Positions 1-11,332 of a stretch of 64,000 nt of DNA are shown piece after piece. The stretch covers positions 1,798,001 through 1,862,000 of the forward strand of contig NC_092807.1 in the NCBI RefSeq assembly GCF_040954645.1, given 5' to 3'. Numbering within the stretch: the first letter of the stretch is position 1; every line of letters starts with the position of its first letter. The translations under genes were made by a program, and so were the position numbers. The stretch is from Diabrotica undecimpunctata. Its lineage: Eukaryota; Arthropoda; Insecta; Coleoptera; Chrysomelidae. The notes under the pieces were generated by a model, which saw only the letters and a program-made list of their open reading frames with translations, ran no database searches and had not been told where the DNA came from.

Positions 1-369
1 TTGTCAGTACATGTTCCTTAGTAATACGTGTAGGGTAAAGCGACAAAAAAATGTATGTCCGTGATAATTTTTGAAAGAAAATAGCATCATCAAAGCAATA
101 CAAGTGAGCCTCATATGTACAGATATTTTAAAGGCTGTTTATATAATTTTCACTTTTCCTTGAATATTTCTTGAACTCCGGTTGATCACCACCAGGTCTT
201 TTTATTCTCAAATAGTTTCCTGAAGTTTTTCTAAGTGTTATAATAGCGGTGCCTCCATTAACACTGACCATATTCCTCCCAATTGTATTAGAATTTCTTT
301 TGATCTTCCAGCACATTGTTTCTACTAGTTTTGCCCTTTCTCATCTTTTGACATTCACTTCTTCTTCAT

Positions 370-1425
370 TTACCATATACGTTCAGACCTTTGGTTGCCA
401 TTATAGCTATCTTAATGTTATTCACTGCCACCCTAAAAGCATGCTTGTATCAATACCACACCAATCTTGCAAGTTCTTCACCCATCACGAGATACGACGG
501 TGTACCGGTCCTCTCCTGCCAAATACTTTACCCTGCATAACGAGTGGAAGAATTCGATATTTTTCTTCTAAACTAAGCACTTCTTTTTCTTTTATCATGC
601 GCTGTAGAACCTCAACGTTGGTGACATGGTCCACACACGATATTTTTAGTATCCTCCTGTAGATCCACATTCGAAGGCTTCAATCCGCTTTTCTGTGGCT
701 TGCGTCAGTGTCCAGGCTTCAACTCCATATAGTAACACTGGAAGAATGTAGCACCTCACTATCCGCATTTTGGTTCCCAAACTGAGATCACTGCAGCACA
801 GCAAATATCACAACTTGATAAATGTAGACCGTGCCATTTCAATTCTGGATCTAATCTCTTGACCGTAGTCCCATTGTGAGTTGAGGGTAGTTCCGAGGTA
901 AGTGAATCTGTCAACTCTCTGGATCTCTTCGATGCCTGCCAATACTGCCCCGGGATCTAAATTTGCACGGTTCACAACCATAAATTTAGTTTTCTTAATA
1001 TTAAGGTCTTGTCCGTATTTTACGCTCACAGTTCTCACTCGGTTTAGTAAGGCTTGTAGATCATTTAGGCTGGTTGCTAGTAACACAGTGTCATCGGCGT
1101 AGCAGATATTATTGATGTATTCACCGTTCACTCGGATTCCCATCTCTAGGTTTGTGAGGGCTTCAGTAAAAATTTCCTCAGAGTATATATGGAAAAGAGT
1201 CGGCGAGAGCACACAGCCTTGCCTTACTTCTCTAATAATCTTCACTTGGTGGTCTTCGACCTTGACTTGAGCACGCTGGTCAAGTCCAATATAAATTTGT
1301 GATGATTCGAATATCCTTCTCATCCAATCCTACCCTTTGTAGGGCGGCGACCATTTTCTGGTACTGACAACGGTCAAATGCCTTAGCATAGTCAATAAAA
1401 CAAGTATAGATATCACAACTGACAT
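370..1425 (-). pseudogene. RTE-like LINE reverse transcriptase fragment (A)
   Basis: This is a decayed 3' half of a non-LTR retrotransposon polyprotein. The frame at 1323-808 holds the RT core: VRQGCVLSPTLF (motif B region) and YADDTVLLA (the YADD catalytic box, motif C), followed by a FTYLGTTLNSQWD block. Sequence at 1340-1425 gives the preceding FIDYAKAFDR motif A in another frame, and 480-790 gives the C-terminal WIYRRILKIS-type block, again shifted. The C-terminus reads to about 370 and ends with an IKIAIM-type motif like that of the longer element at 39.6-42.0 kb. Frameshifts and stops make it inactive. The endonuclease half is missing, which fits 5' truncation on insertion. Confidence 0.85.
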
Positions 1426-1439
1426 CGCGGCATCTCAGA

Positions 1440-1925
1440 AGTAGGACTTGTACTCTTCTCTTCCTCCCTCATCTTCTTGATGCTTTTTATAAACTCACAG
1501 TTTTGCTGAGACGTTCTAGTATTGTGGGGTTTCGAATCTTCTCCACCCAAGAAACTTTTTCTTCTATAGCACCACATTTCAAAAACCTCAAGACGACAAG
1601 AATCTGTGATTCCAAACCGTCTACTTAAATTGATTTTGCTTGATTCCAATACAAATTTGCAATTATGAGAACGTCTCTGTCATCCAAGGTAATGTCTCTT
1701 AGAACTTCGATCAAGATAGAGTGATTAATACGATCCAATACCTTTTTGAAGTACATAAAACAACAGTAGATGTCTACAGATATATCACGACATCTTTTAG
1801 CAAGTACATTCATCCCAAACAATACCTCTCTCGTTCCAAACCCGTTATGGAAACCAAACTGTGTGTCATCCAGGTATTCCTCGCATTTATTGTAGATACA
1901 GCCATGTATTACATCCACTAATTGA
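1440..1925 (-). pseudogene. Two further RTE-like LINE scraps
   Basis: Two more pieces of the same LINE family lie directly upstream of fragment A on the same strand. The part at 1440-1625 carries the C-terminal block LEVFEMWCYRRK. The part at 1625-1918 carries the N-terminal RT block, with TQFGFHNGFGTREVLF and a DIYCCFMYFKKVLDR version of motif A. The pieces are out of normal order, because motif A occurs twice with a C-terminal block between, so they are separate insertions or a rearranged array. Motif A is damaged (MYFKKVLD in place of IDFxKAFD). None can be functional. Confidence 0.7.
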
Positions 1926-2360
1926 TTTTTTGTATTACTCTACGATATTTTGGTTTAGACTTTTGAATGTTTTTTAAAACATTGCTGGACACACCTGCTA
2001 CAACCATCCTGCATGCTGCGACACCCCTGCTATACCCGTCCTCTGTTTAGAAATACATAGCGGTGACAACCGTCTCGCAAACTATGTGAAGTTTAGCTAT
2101 AATCATTTAATGTGTTCCTGTAGACAGATTGTAAAATTGGGTGACTACATTTCAGGCATCTTAGTTCGTATACTAGTTGTTTATTGGATAGAGGTTAGTA
2201 GTAGCTTAGAAGAGACCGTTAATAATACAAGTAATGTTCCTCTATTTTCCGTAAAGTGTATATTTTGATACTGTTCTTACCATGTTTTTATATTGCTTGA
2301 GGTAAGTTGTTGATAAATATTATACTAAAATATATTTTATAAAAATATGATATTTTAGAT
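1926..2360. other. No recognisable feature
   Basis: AT-rich sequence between LINE scraps and a piggyBac remnant. No coding similarity, repeat end or RNA was recognised here. Confidence 0.5.
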
Positions 2361-3010
2361 ATGGATTCTAAAGAGGAAAAGCGGTAAGTACAGACGATGA
2401 AGCAGGGTCATATTCAGCAAGTGATGAAAGTTTCAGAGCAGATTCGGATCTTAATAATAGAAACACTGAAACTACTGAAAGTGATGACTCAGAACAAACT
2501 CCGGATGTCAATTTACAAGAGCCAGGTGGTTCACACGAGTCCAATGATATTATTCAAGAACTATATATTGAATGGCATAGTGATGTTGCCAATATTAGTG
2601 TTTTCTGTGAAGAACCATTAAGAGAGCAAATAAGGATTGAAGGCGATATTCACACACTATTTAAAATATTTAGTAAACTATGGGATGATGAAATTGTGAC
2701 ACTTTTACTTGATTGTACCAATAACTAAGGACAGATACTTTGACAGCAGGTTCGCCCTAAAATCCGAAACTTTAGAAGTAGGATTCACAAACCGATTAAT
2801 AAGCAGGAGTTATATACATTTTTAGGCTTATGTTTGTTAGGGGGACAAACGACAAATTGCGGTATACGAAGACTTTTTAGCCCAAAACCACTAAACTATT
2901 TTCCGATATTTCCTATAACAATGTCTGGTAGACGCTTCGAACAAATTTGAAGTAGCTTTTCAGCGCATACTAAGCAGGAATTTTCTATTGAGATTGATAA
3001 ATTAGCGAAG
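2361..3010 (+). pseudogene. piggyBac-type transposase, N-terminal remnant
   Basis: A frame from about 2390 to 2727 is rich in Ser, Asp and Glu, like the acidic N-terminus of piggyBac transposases. It continues into a TLFKIFSKLWDDEIVTLL block, the conserved start of the DDE_Tnp_1_7 domain. After a stop and frameshift the next block reads INKQELYTFLGLCLLGG and then FPITMSGRRFEQI, matching the family's first conserved region (ELxxFLGxxLLMG and MSRxRFEQI). The catalytic Asp residues and the Cys-rich C-terminus are absent. piggyBac enzymes cut and paste at TTAA, but no intact terminal repeat was found. Other piggyBac pieces lie at 7.4 and 26.3 kb. Confidence 0.75.
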
Positions 3011-3074
3011 GTAAGAAATAATTTAGACTTGTGAATTAGAAATTGTCAATCTTATTATAAGCCTCCACAAGTAA

Positions 3075-3450
3075 AGCCTCAGTAAAATAACACATTGCAG
3101 AAGCTACTTCAAAAATTACGGAATTTTAACTCTTCCCTCTTTATATATTTTAGAAACTGTTTGCTTGATTCGTAAACACCTACATGTTTTTCCAGCACGA
3201 CCTAATCATGACTACTCCACCAGAAATTCAACCTTTGATGTATATTTACCGATCTCGTTCACTGAGTTAGTAAAGAAATCTATATTATATTCGGCAAAAA
3301 AAATTATACAACCATCTCCCTTTACAACTTAAATCTACAACTTCTCTTCTTAAGTTAGTTTTGTGGAGTTAGTTTTTTATAAGAGTTTCTTAACGATTAA
3401 CTAAGAAATTACAGTACGTTTAGGTACAAGTAACTAAAGTATTTTTTTAT
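3075..3450 (+). pseudogene. Jockey-like LINE C-terminus and 3' UTR
   Basis: Frames here give IAHCRSYF-like, GILTLPSLYI-like and YSTRNSTFDVY blocks, the usual last segment of Jockey-clade RT proteins, followed by a 3' UTR. The same DNA recurs at 39.47-42.55 kb (plus strand, split by an RTE insertion) and its 3' UTR recurs at 5.53-5.83 kb (minus strand), so this is a dispersed family. Stops and frame changes are common. The copy is interrupted at 3453 by a SINE-like repeat. Confidence 0.7.
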
Positions 3451-3452
3451 AT

Positions 3453-3595
3453 GCCACCGTACTTCGGAGGGCACGTAAAGCTGTCGGTCCCAGCTACGAA
3501 AGTAGTCGTTAAGTCATGTTAGGGGCGCTTGCGCGACCTGAAAACCCTAACACTAGGCCAGTAGGTTACACGAACTTTACTTTACTTTACTTTAC
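3453..3595 (+). mobile_element. SINE-like or LINE-tail repeat with (CTTTA)n end
   Basis: A GC-richer block starting GCCACCGTACTTCGGAGGGC ends in four copies of the pentamer cttta and interrupts the AT-rich Jockey 3' UTR. The uninterrupted Jockey copies at 42.39 kb and 5.76 kb show the pre-insertion sequence. A 3' microsatellite tail is typical of LINE-mobilised short repeats. Whether it is a SINE or the 3' end of a LINE cannot be told from this copy. Confidence 0.55.
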
Positions 3596-3599
3596 AGTA

Positions 3600-4084
3600 T
3601 ATTTTGGGTAAATATTATTTATTACAGTTCCATATAACTTTTAATACAGTATAAAGTTAAGAAAAATAAAAAGTCTCTATTTTAAAGAGTAGAATAAGTT
3701 CTGTAGTTTCTCTGTATGCGTTTTTTACTGTTTGTTTTTTTATTTGATTACTTAATCGATTACTTCCCAAAATAAAATCAAATTATACAAAAAGTAACCC
3801 AAACAAGTACTATGTAACATATTGTATTCGTGGAAATTGATGCTGCCGTTAGGTGACGTCTCTAAAATTAAGATTTATGTATGAAGCAGTTGGTCTAATT
3901 AGCGAAAAACATGTTTACTTGTGATTATTACAAAATGGCAATAGATCAACATTTTCGTAGAGAGCCGACAGTTAAACGTTCAGTCGTGATTTAGGGAGGA
4001 TAATAACATAGAGCAAGAGCCCACTGTAACTTCAAAGATGCCTAAATCAATACTTGGAACAATAATCTGCAAAACTAAATATAA
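3600..4084. other. No recognisable feature
   Basis: AT-rich sequence with no coding similarity or repeat end that I can identify. Confidence 0.5.
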
Positions 4085-4361
4085 ATAAGTTGCGGGGAAT
4101 TTAAAAACATATATAGAAAAAGCAGTTTATGCTATTCTAGGAAAGAAATACAAAATAAAATGCAGGAAAGATTTACGACAATTGAATCAACAAATTTACA
4201 ATGCAGTTATTGAAAAGAGACTGAATTATCAGAAGTGCTTGTGAAGTAAGGCAAAAGAAAAGAAAGAAATAAACATGGAAACTGGGAAATAATTAAAAAA
4301 AAATTAATATAATTTGTTGTGTAACCCTAGCAGTTTTATAGATGAGTGCTTCATATAGAAT
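4085..4361 (+). pseudogene. LINE endonuclease-RT linker fragment (first part)
   Basis: A broken frame reads LKTYIEKAVYAILGKKYKI and then KEKKEINMETGK, like the basic linker between the endonuclease and RT of LINEs. The same element resumes after the inverted-repeat element, at about 6228-6350, where a frame reads EAITTSNNRKVTGPNQINI, the start of the RT domain (normally KNxKxxGPDxI). The inserted element at 4362-6218, with its 9-bp duplication, therefore split an older LINE. Confidence 0.55.
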
Positions 4362-5059
4362 CATGGTACAATAAACACAAGGTATGATACATAATGTTCC
4401 AAAATAGGTTCGCTTCGCGCATGACGTAGTCAAGAACGCCTCTTCATGCAACATTTGAATGTAGTCGTATAGGAAAGACTTTTAATTTTAAGTTTTTTTT
4501 ATATAATTTGGCTAATTTAATTATAGTAATTATAAAGAGATGATAAAATTATATTATTATAATATTTAATCATAAATAATATTTTGAGGTTAATTTAATT
4601 TTATTGATTTTTGGTACAGTTATTTTGTTCACATAGATATCCTTTATAAAACAAGTTTTAATTACCTTTTATTACACATAGGTACAGGTTGATCAATTTA
4701 TACTCCAGAGGTGGATATTTCATATGTTTAAAAAGATACAAAAAAGCGGTATCTACATAAAGATGGGTCGAGTACATCTAAAAATTTTAAAATTATTTTC
4801 AAATATACAAGGTATTCCCACTTCTTAATTTGTTAATGATCACTTTGTAATGCAGGTACACAAAATTTGTACGTATATACTGAACTTAACACAAAATCAA
4901 AATAAATAATGATAAAGTCAACTTTATTTAGATCGGATGAGTTAGCTGGCCAACCAATATGAGTGTAGTGAGGTCACACAATATTGCACAATACTTTAAA
5001 TGATATCTTTTGTAATTTTCACATATAAAATTATCTTGGTATTGTTTAATAATGATAAT

Positions 5060-5525
5060 ATGTAAGCACTACGAGCCTAGTAAGCCCATGGCTGATGTAC
5101 TATTCTTTGTCAGTCCCTTTTCTTTCCCAGTTGGTTACGTCTTCTCATATCTTCTTTAACTTCGTTGCTCCATCTTGACCTCGGTTTTCTTCTTTGCCTT
5201 TTGCCTGCCAATGCACTATTTATTCTGGGAATTCTAGATGGAATCATTCTCTGCACATGGCCCAAACATCTAAGTCTTTGAGCCTTACTTGCCGCTAATA
5301 TGTTGCCACCAGATTTTACGCTCCCAAACTAATAAAAACTCCTGGTGTTTTTTTGTTGTAACCATTTTTCAGAAGCATCACTATTACCCTTTTTATGGTC
5401 TTGTATGTCCTTAGTTTTGCTCTTCGAGATATATTTTTGCTTCTTAGCAACCCATTGAGAGCATATACAGCGCGGTTGCCAGACATAATTCTTTTCTGCA
5501 TTTCTTCCTCACAGTTAGGTTCTAT
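5060..5525 (-). pseudogene. LINE RT C-terminal fragment inside the TIR element
   Basis: The frame at 5501-5316 carries RIMSGNRAVYALNGLLRSK and SRRAKLRTYKT, the thumb region of RTE-type RTs (AGNRxVYAL, xxKLRIYKT). A second frame at 5300-5090 reads AQRLRCLGHVQRM and then RRKPRSRWSNEV, the C-terminal LRWLGHVxRM and GRPxxRW blocks. The segment between them is deleted. The same family is represented by the longer element at 53.3-57.2 kb. It is non-functional. Confidence 0.75.
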
Positions 5526-5529
5526 GAAG

Positions 5530-5825
5530 TATATACAATTTTATGGAAAAAGCTAGATAATAACAGATAATAACAAAAGTCAGATAATAACAATAATTAA
5601 AATTTACTGAAATTACAAAAATCGCTAGTATCACAAAATAAAAGATAATAAAATAAACAATTACTTGCAAAATTTAAATATAATGCAAATTGCATAATAA
5701 AACATTACGAACTAATAAGTTGATGTTGCTGAGTATGATACCCAAATATATATAAAAATACTTAAGTTACTTGTACAAAAAGGTACTGTAATTTCATAGT
5801 TATTCGTTAAGAAACTCTTACTGAA
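5530..5825 (-). repeat. Jockey-like LINE 3' UTR, inverted copy
   Basis: Read on the minus strand this matches the 3' UTR at 42.34-42.55 kb over most of its length, for example a shared TATATATATTTGGGTATCA. Its inner end also matches 3379-3450. Near 5550-5600 the unit cagataataaca repeats, which may be the 3' tail of the element. It has no coding content. Confidence 0.7.
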
Positions 5826-6484
5826 TATGGTCTTTCAGATGATAGCATCATTTTCAGAATGATCACTTGTATATGACGAATTCTTACTACCAGGCAAAGA
5901 ATATGATTTGTTTGCAATTTGAACAAAGCTCACCTTCTCGCCTAACTTTAAAATATTATCACAGGCTCTTTTAGGAATTAGATTTGAATCTGTTAACATC
6001 TTCTATATCATAGAAATATTCAAACTCTTTTTATGCATATCACAAGAGTCATGTTTTACAATACTATCTTCAGAAGATTTAATTAATGAAACTGGTTCTC
6101 TTGATGTATTCATTGTGTTCATTATACCATGGGTTCGAGCGTTCTTGACTACGTCACCCGCCTGGGTCAGCTGTCAAATGTCATGCGCAATATCATACCT
6201 TGTGTTCATTGTACCATGATATAGAATTGACCTATAACAACGCCAAAATTTATGGAGGCAATCACAACATCAAATAATAGAAAAGTAACAGGGCCAAACC
6301 AAATAAACATTTATTTAACCTAGAATTTAATCTAGAACATCAGAATTTCAACGAAAAAAAAAAAGAAAAGACGTCATGCCTACCACAAAATGTTATAAGC
6401 AGCGGCTATTATAAGAATTTTGTACTTGGCAACACTGGTTTTCAATGTTAGTCGTGATTCCGATTGTCAACTGTCACTTGGCTC

Positions 6485-7038
6485 CAGTCGTCAGATACGA
6501 AATTGCCACTGAACGTGTAAAAATCATACAAACAAGCTGAATTTTGCCGAAAATGTCAATTTTAGGACGCTAAAACAGATGCAAAACGTTTACCACTTTT
6601 ACTTCCGGGCTTTCTCCTAAAACCCCACACGTAGAGGGAGGAAAACGGAAAAAAATTGATTTACCAAGAATCTGTACCTCAAAAAAAAATATTTCAAATA
6701 AAAAATGTAGCTAAGATAATTTTAAACATAAACGGTATAAGCATTTTTGTGTAGAATGTAGCGTACTCTCAGAAACAACGATTGAAGCGATCGACGATTT
6801 TGATTGTCAGTTACGCATGCGAAATCAATGTTTAATAAAATTTGTATGAGCTCGACGGTAAAAATTCAATTCAATTCAATATTTTGATTTAAGTGTCCTA
6901 TCGACAAAATTCAGATGCGTTTTAAAGATAAAGAGTGTAGATTTCATATGCAGTTTTTGTAGTTTGTCGAAAATGAACTCAATCTTTATAATTTCAGCTT
7001 GTTCGTATGATTTTTAGGGGTCAAATCCCTGACGACTG
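6485..7038. mobile_element. MITE-like element with imperfect TIRs
   Basis: The left end CAGTCGTCAG is matched by its reverse complement at 7029-7038. A second matching block follows about 45 bp inside each end: AAAAATCATACAAACAAGCT at the left, with one mismatch in the inverted right copy. The element is about 550 bp with no coding frame. A target duplication was not evident, so the superfamily is not assigned. Confidence 0.55.
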
Positions 7039-7224
7039 AACTATTGTAGTATTTAATGTAGCACATGTTTAGTTTTAATTCTTACTGTAGAATAAAGTAT
7101 TTAAAAAATTAACTGCAAACTCTTAATTAACAGAGCAGGAGAACAAACTTTAATATGTTATATGCAGACAAAAATAAATAATCAAAAAGATAAGTGTGAA
7201 ATATAAAAGTATAAGTTCCTAACA

Positions 7225-7415
7225 AATGCTACAAATTTTAATAATTGGAAATGGAGAGTAACAATACTACTAGAAAAAAGGCAATTATTTGGTCTAAAGG
7301 TAAATGCACCATAGTTCAATTTTAAACAGGCAAACACTTGGATTTAGTTAAAGATGCAAAAACTACAAAAGAAATCATTAAAGCCCTAGAAAACATTTTC
7401 GAGACAAAAACTGTA
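7225..7415 (+). pseudogene. copia-type gag (UBN2) scrap
   Basis: Short frames read NNWKWRVTILLEKRQLFGL and then KHLDLVKDAKTTKEIIKAL, the hallmark blocks of copia-class gag (a Trp-containing start and the TxKEIWxxLE block). Only about 60 codons remain. The sequence then changes to piggyBac similarity at about 7420. Confidence 0.6.
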
Positions 7416-7419
7416 TTAT

Positions 7420-7905
7420 AACGTTAGTTTTCACGGGAGTGAATCAACCACATTGAAACGAAAACAACGTGATGACAAAAATATCAACATCCCAGAACCC
7501 CAAATAATAAAAGATTATAACAAATCTGTGGGCGGTGTAGAACATCACGACTAACTAAGGCAATGTTATGGCCAGAAGATCTAATAAATGGTGGCATCGA
7601 CTTTTTTGGGCATGGCTACAAAATAAACTTTGTAAATAGTTTCGTTATAGCTAAAAAAGTATTAGAGCCACCTCCAAAAAATTTACTGGATTTTCGTAGA
7701 GACCTTACTAGTAGCCTCTGTTCTGCTTACCCCCACAGAACAAACTACAAAGGCTCCAAGAGGAAAAAACGACGGCATAATTTTAGCGTTTCTTCGGAAA
7801 TAAGATTGTCCAATAGAGGAAATCACTGGCCAAATTTTGTTGATAGAAGTGGACGATAGGAAGTTTGTAGTATGAACAAAATACAATCTAAACCGATGTC
7901 AATTT
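7420..7905 (+). pseudogene. piggyBac-type transposase, C-terminal remnant
   Basis: One frame reads LKRKQRDDKNINIPEPQII and then DYNKSVGGVEHHD, the family's conserved P...I..YN..MGGVD..D block, which carries a late catalytic Asp. A second frame (7563-7859) includes LLDFRRDLTSSLC and EIRLSNRGNHWPNFVDR, the segment before the C-terminal Cys-rich finger. The Cys finger is lost and at least one frameshift separates the two parts. The N-terminal two thirds are missing. Confidence 0.75.
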
Positions 7906-8285
7906 GCTCTTTATGTAAAGTTTTTTTATGTATTAATCAAAATAAGAACTGTTTCATAGACTATCATGAGATAAATAATTGAAATATATAGTAACTATAA
8001 TATGCCTTTATATTTTTTACCACTCTGAATTTATCCCAGCGGTACTTTCAGTACCACATTGTTTTAGAAACAACAAAACATCAATTATGAAAATTAAATA
8101 GTTTAAAATTAAAAAAAAATGTTTATAGGACTTTCTATTCTTTAAAAAAGTATTATCTCTATAATATCAATATCTGGTATATAAGGATAGTTCCGGTTAC
8201 AATATTTACAACTATAACGTTACAGTATTTACAAAATTGATATTGAATCGTAAATTATTAACACTAGAAGTTGATTAGGCAAAGT
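7906..8285. other. No recognisable feature
   Basis: AT-rich sequence between the piggyBac remnant and a LINE fragment. Nothing is supported here. Confidence 0.5.
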
Positions 8286-8289
8286 AGGT

Positions 8290-8920
8290 ACCAAATTTGC
8301 TGAAACTAATCTACCAAGAGAGTTATGGGGAAAGCAAGTCTGTGCTCAGCAGATGAGTTAAATAAAATGCCAACTAAATAAAATAACGGAAAACTCCTAG
8401 CACAAGATGGAACAATTTGGTCTTGTAGTCTAGCCATACAAAGTTTGTGAAATAAAAGTGCGAGCGTGGAATTAACTTTTTGCGTTTCGTTTCCAAAAAA
8501 TGATGGGGTGCAGAACAACACATCTCTTTAATGTTTTGTAGATCCTACATACGATTCATTTTGGATTATGGTTGTATTCTTTACGGTTTAACATGCAAAA
8601 CAAATATTTTAACACTTGACAGAATACAATTTAAATCAATAAAAATTGTCTAGGATCTATGATGTCTTCACCAAACCAAGCAGTTCTAGCAGAAGCCCAA
8701 GAACCACCTTTATGCATACGTGGGCAAATGTTAGCCAACAAACGTATAATAACAACAAATGCAAATCGTTTAATATAACCATATTTTACAAAATAGGTTT
8801 ACTTTTAACAGAAAATTTAACAAATTCTTATTGGAGAATAAAAAAGTCTTCTCCTCGTGTAGAAGAACCTTTTATTGATACGAATTTATTTTATTCTTAT
8901 ATAATACTTCTATCAACCTT
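8290..8920 (+). pseudogene. I/Jockey-type LINE RT C-terminal fragment
   Basis: Shifting frames give RSYIRFILDYGCILYG (the LYRSLIRSRLDYGxxxYG block that follows the RT palm), then LDRIQFKSIKIV, then SSPNQAVLAEAQEPPL. These match, in order, the thumb and post-RT segment of I-type LINEs. Many stops are present. An RTE fragment abuts it at about 8921. Confidence 0.7.
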
Positions 8921-9985
8921 GCGAGCAAGCAGGACTTGGAGCTGGATACGGAACAAATGATCATTTGCAAACCATTAAGTAGTTGATTGAAAAAACCATT
9001 GAATCTAATAGATCCCTGATACTTGTCTTTGTCGACTTTGAAAAAGCATTTGATACGGTCAATCAAAGTGAAATGTTCCAAGCTCTAACACAATGTAGAA
9101 TAGATCACCGATACATATCCCTCATCAGATACATCTATCAGCATGCTACATCCTGTGTAAGACTTAATGAAGATACTTTGACCTTTTGTATTGAAAGAGG
9201 CGTTCGGCAAGGAGACAACATGTCTCCTAAATCTCCTAAGTCTCCTGCAACTAGAATACGCTTGTAAAACAATAGATTGGAATGAAAAGGGCATCAATAT
9301 AGATGGAAAATTTTTAAATAACCTTAAATTTGCAGATGATATCGTTTTTATTGCAGACAGCTTTGATCAGGCACATATGATGCTTCAAAAACACAATTTA
9401 TGACAAATTTAGTCCACAACAAAAACATCTCAGTAGAAGACAAAGATATTGAGCCAATTGACTCCTATAAATACTTGGGCCATGAGATCAGAGTAAGTCG
9501 ATACAACGAAACAATCGAGCTTAAAAGAAGAATAAACCTCGCTTGGGCTGGATTTGGAAAGATGAAGGATATTTTTAGGTCTAAGATTACAATGTGTCTG
9601 AAAAGAAAAGTATTTAATCAGTGTATTTTGCCGGTGATGACCTACGGCACAGAAACCCTAACACTCACAAGAACAACAGTGAGTAAACTACAAGTTGCGG
9701 AAAGGGCAATGGAAAGAATAATGTTAGGGATTTCTCTACGTGATAGAATACTTAATGCTACTATACTCAAAAGATCAGGAGTAGCAGACGTTATTGAAAA
9801 GATAACAACACTAAAGTGGAACTGGGCAGGTCATCTAGCAAGATCAGTTAATGACCGGTGGGCAAAAAAAATTTTGGAATGGAGACCCCGAATATAAGCT
9901 AACAGAAGAACTAAGTAAAAAAGCATGCGAGAGGCCTATTTTCAGCAGTGGATGTTAGAGGCTAGTTGTTGATGATGATGATGAA
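8921..9985 (+). pseudogene. RTE LINE, 5'-truncated copy with (GAT)n tail
   Basis: The copy begins within the RT at an EQAG block and reads LVFVDFEKAFDTV (motif A), CIERGVRQGDNMSPK (motif B region), LKFADDIVFIA (motif C, FADD) and then a YLGHEIRVSRYNETIEL block. The frame at 9400-9897 continues through GTETLTLTRTTVSKLQV and LKWNWAGHLARS to WRPRI. The end is QQWMLEAS-like followed by (GAT)n at about 9970. RTE elements typically end in short tandem repeats of this kind. Frame breaks occur near 9225, 9380 and 9895. Sister copies lie at 31.6, 57.4, 58.9 and 61.8 kb. Confidence 0.85.
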
Positions 9986-11010
9986 AGCAAGTTGCTTAAA
10001 TATCTAGAAATTCATGAATATAGTTTTTATGTTATATAAATTGGAATTTTTTTATGAAATGTGTTATCTGTTGGAGTTCTGCATGCAACAATGTTATACA
10101 CGTAATTATTTGTTTCAAAAACATATAAATCTACTAAACATAAACATCAGCCTGAATTTCTCAAGAGTTGTTTCCTATTTTTTTTTTAACTGTTTGTAAT
10201 GGGGCAGATTGCAATCAACAATGGCTATTAAACAATAAAAAAAGATTGCATTAGAATACCAGAAGGAAAAGGACTAGACCAGGAAAAAATGGTAGTAAGC
10301 GGCTAAACAATGTGCCTGGGCAGAAAAATAAATAATTTGCAAAGACAAGTCATTAGATAGAGAGCAAAATGAAAACCAATCACACAGCTGTATGACTACA
10401 TGGTTTAACAACAGCCTATATCTATGTATGCATAGATTTAGAAATGGTTACGATAAAATTATTTTAAACCTGTCGATAAATTTAAATTGAAGTTAATATT
10501 TGAAGGGTGCAGATTTTGGTGGTAAGCTCTTCCTCTATACAATAATAATCTTAGTCTTACGGATCATAATTCGGGTTGTTCTGGCCTGTGTCCAAGCAGC
10601 TGTCCAGCTTTAAATTAGCTCTTTTCCTCGACCATCAATTTATTAGGAGTGCTTAGAGATTGTTAGCCGGAGATATGGATGTGCCATACGCGACTCATTT
10701 GTGTGGATAAAATAATTTTGAAATAATTAGGAATAAAGCGAGATGCCAGAACTACGAGCTAATTAACGTTATTTAAACTGATGGCTATCGTTAGGGGATA
10801 AGGAGATCTTTTGAAAAATCGTCGTGGCATTTGCCAAGTGTGTAAACACAAACAGTTTATATGTCAACGCTAAATCCGCTACATCGATCATTCTTTTTAT
10901 GTGAAAAAAATGTATTCGGTGATTCCAAAGGACACTGTGACGACTGTAAGATCATTACTTAACTCAAAATTTACCTAAGGTATAATTTTAATGCAATACA
11001 ATATACAATA
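9986..11010. other. No recognisable feature
   Basis: About 1 kb of AT-rich sequence. I see no gene, RNA, inverted-repeat end or transposase similarity. Confidence 0.5.
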
Positions 11011-11332
11011 TACACTCTGGGCCAAAATTAACCGGCCACCTTAAAAATGGGTAATTTTTGATTTCTTATATCTCCTAAACCTGTTGTCCGATTTAAGTGA
11101 TTTTTTTAATATATTATAGCCTGATTCCTTGACAATATCTTTATAATAATATTGTTGCTAATCAGGTAAATTTTCACTGTATACCGGGTGTACGAATCAA
11201 ACTGTGTTTTTTTGTTAAAGTTTGCATCACCCTGTGGAATATTCTAGCATTTGTAGAATACTGAAATTACATCGTAACTATAGTCTCATGCTTTCTTAAT
11301 ATTTTGTTTTTTGACTGATTTGCTTATGTTGG

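Larger units (their letters stand above)
4362..6218. mobile_element. Non-autonomous TIR DNA element with 9-bp TSD
   Basis: The left end CATGGTACAATAAACACAAG and the right end, read on the minus strand, CATGGTACAATGAACACAAG, match at 19 of 20 positions, and the match continues to about 28 bp. Further inside, both ends share GACGTAGTCAAGAACGC. The 9-bp sequence atatagaat flanks both sides (4353-4361 and 6219-6227). A 9-bp duplication is typical of Mutator-like elements, with Merlin also possible at 8-9 bp. No transposase of either kind is seen inside. The cargo is LINE debris at 5.06-5.83 kb. A second copy of the terminal motif lies about 87 bp inside the right end (6112-6133). Confidence 0.75.
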
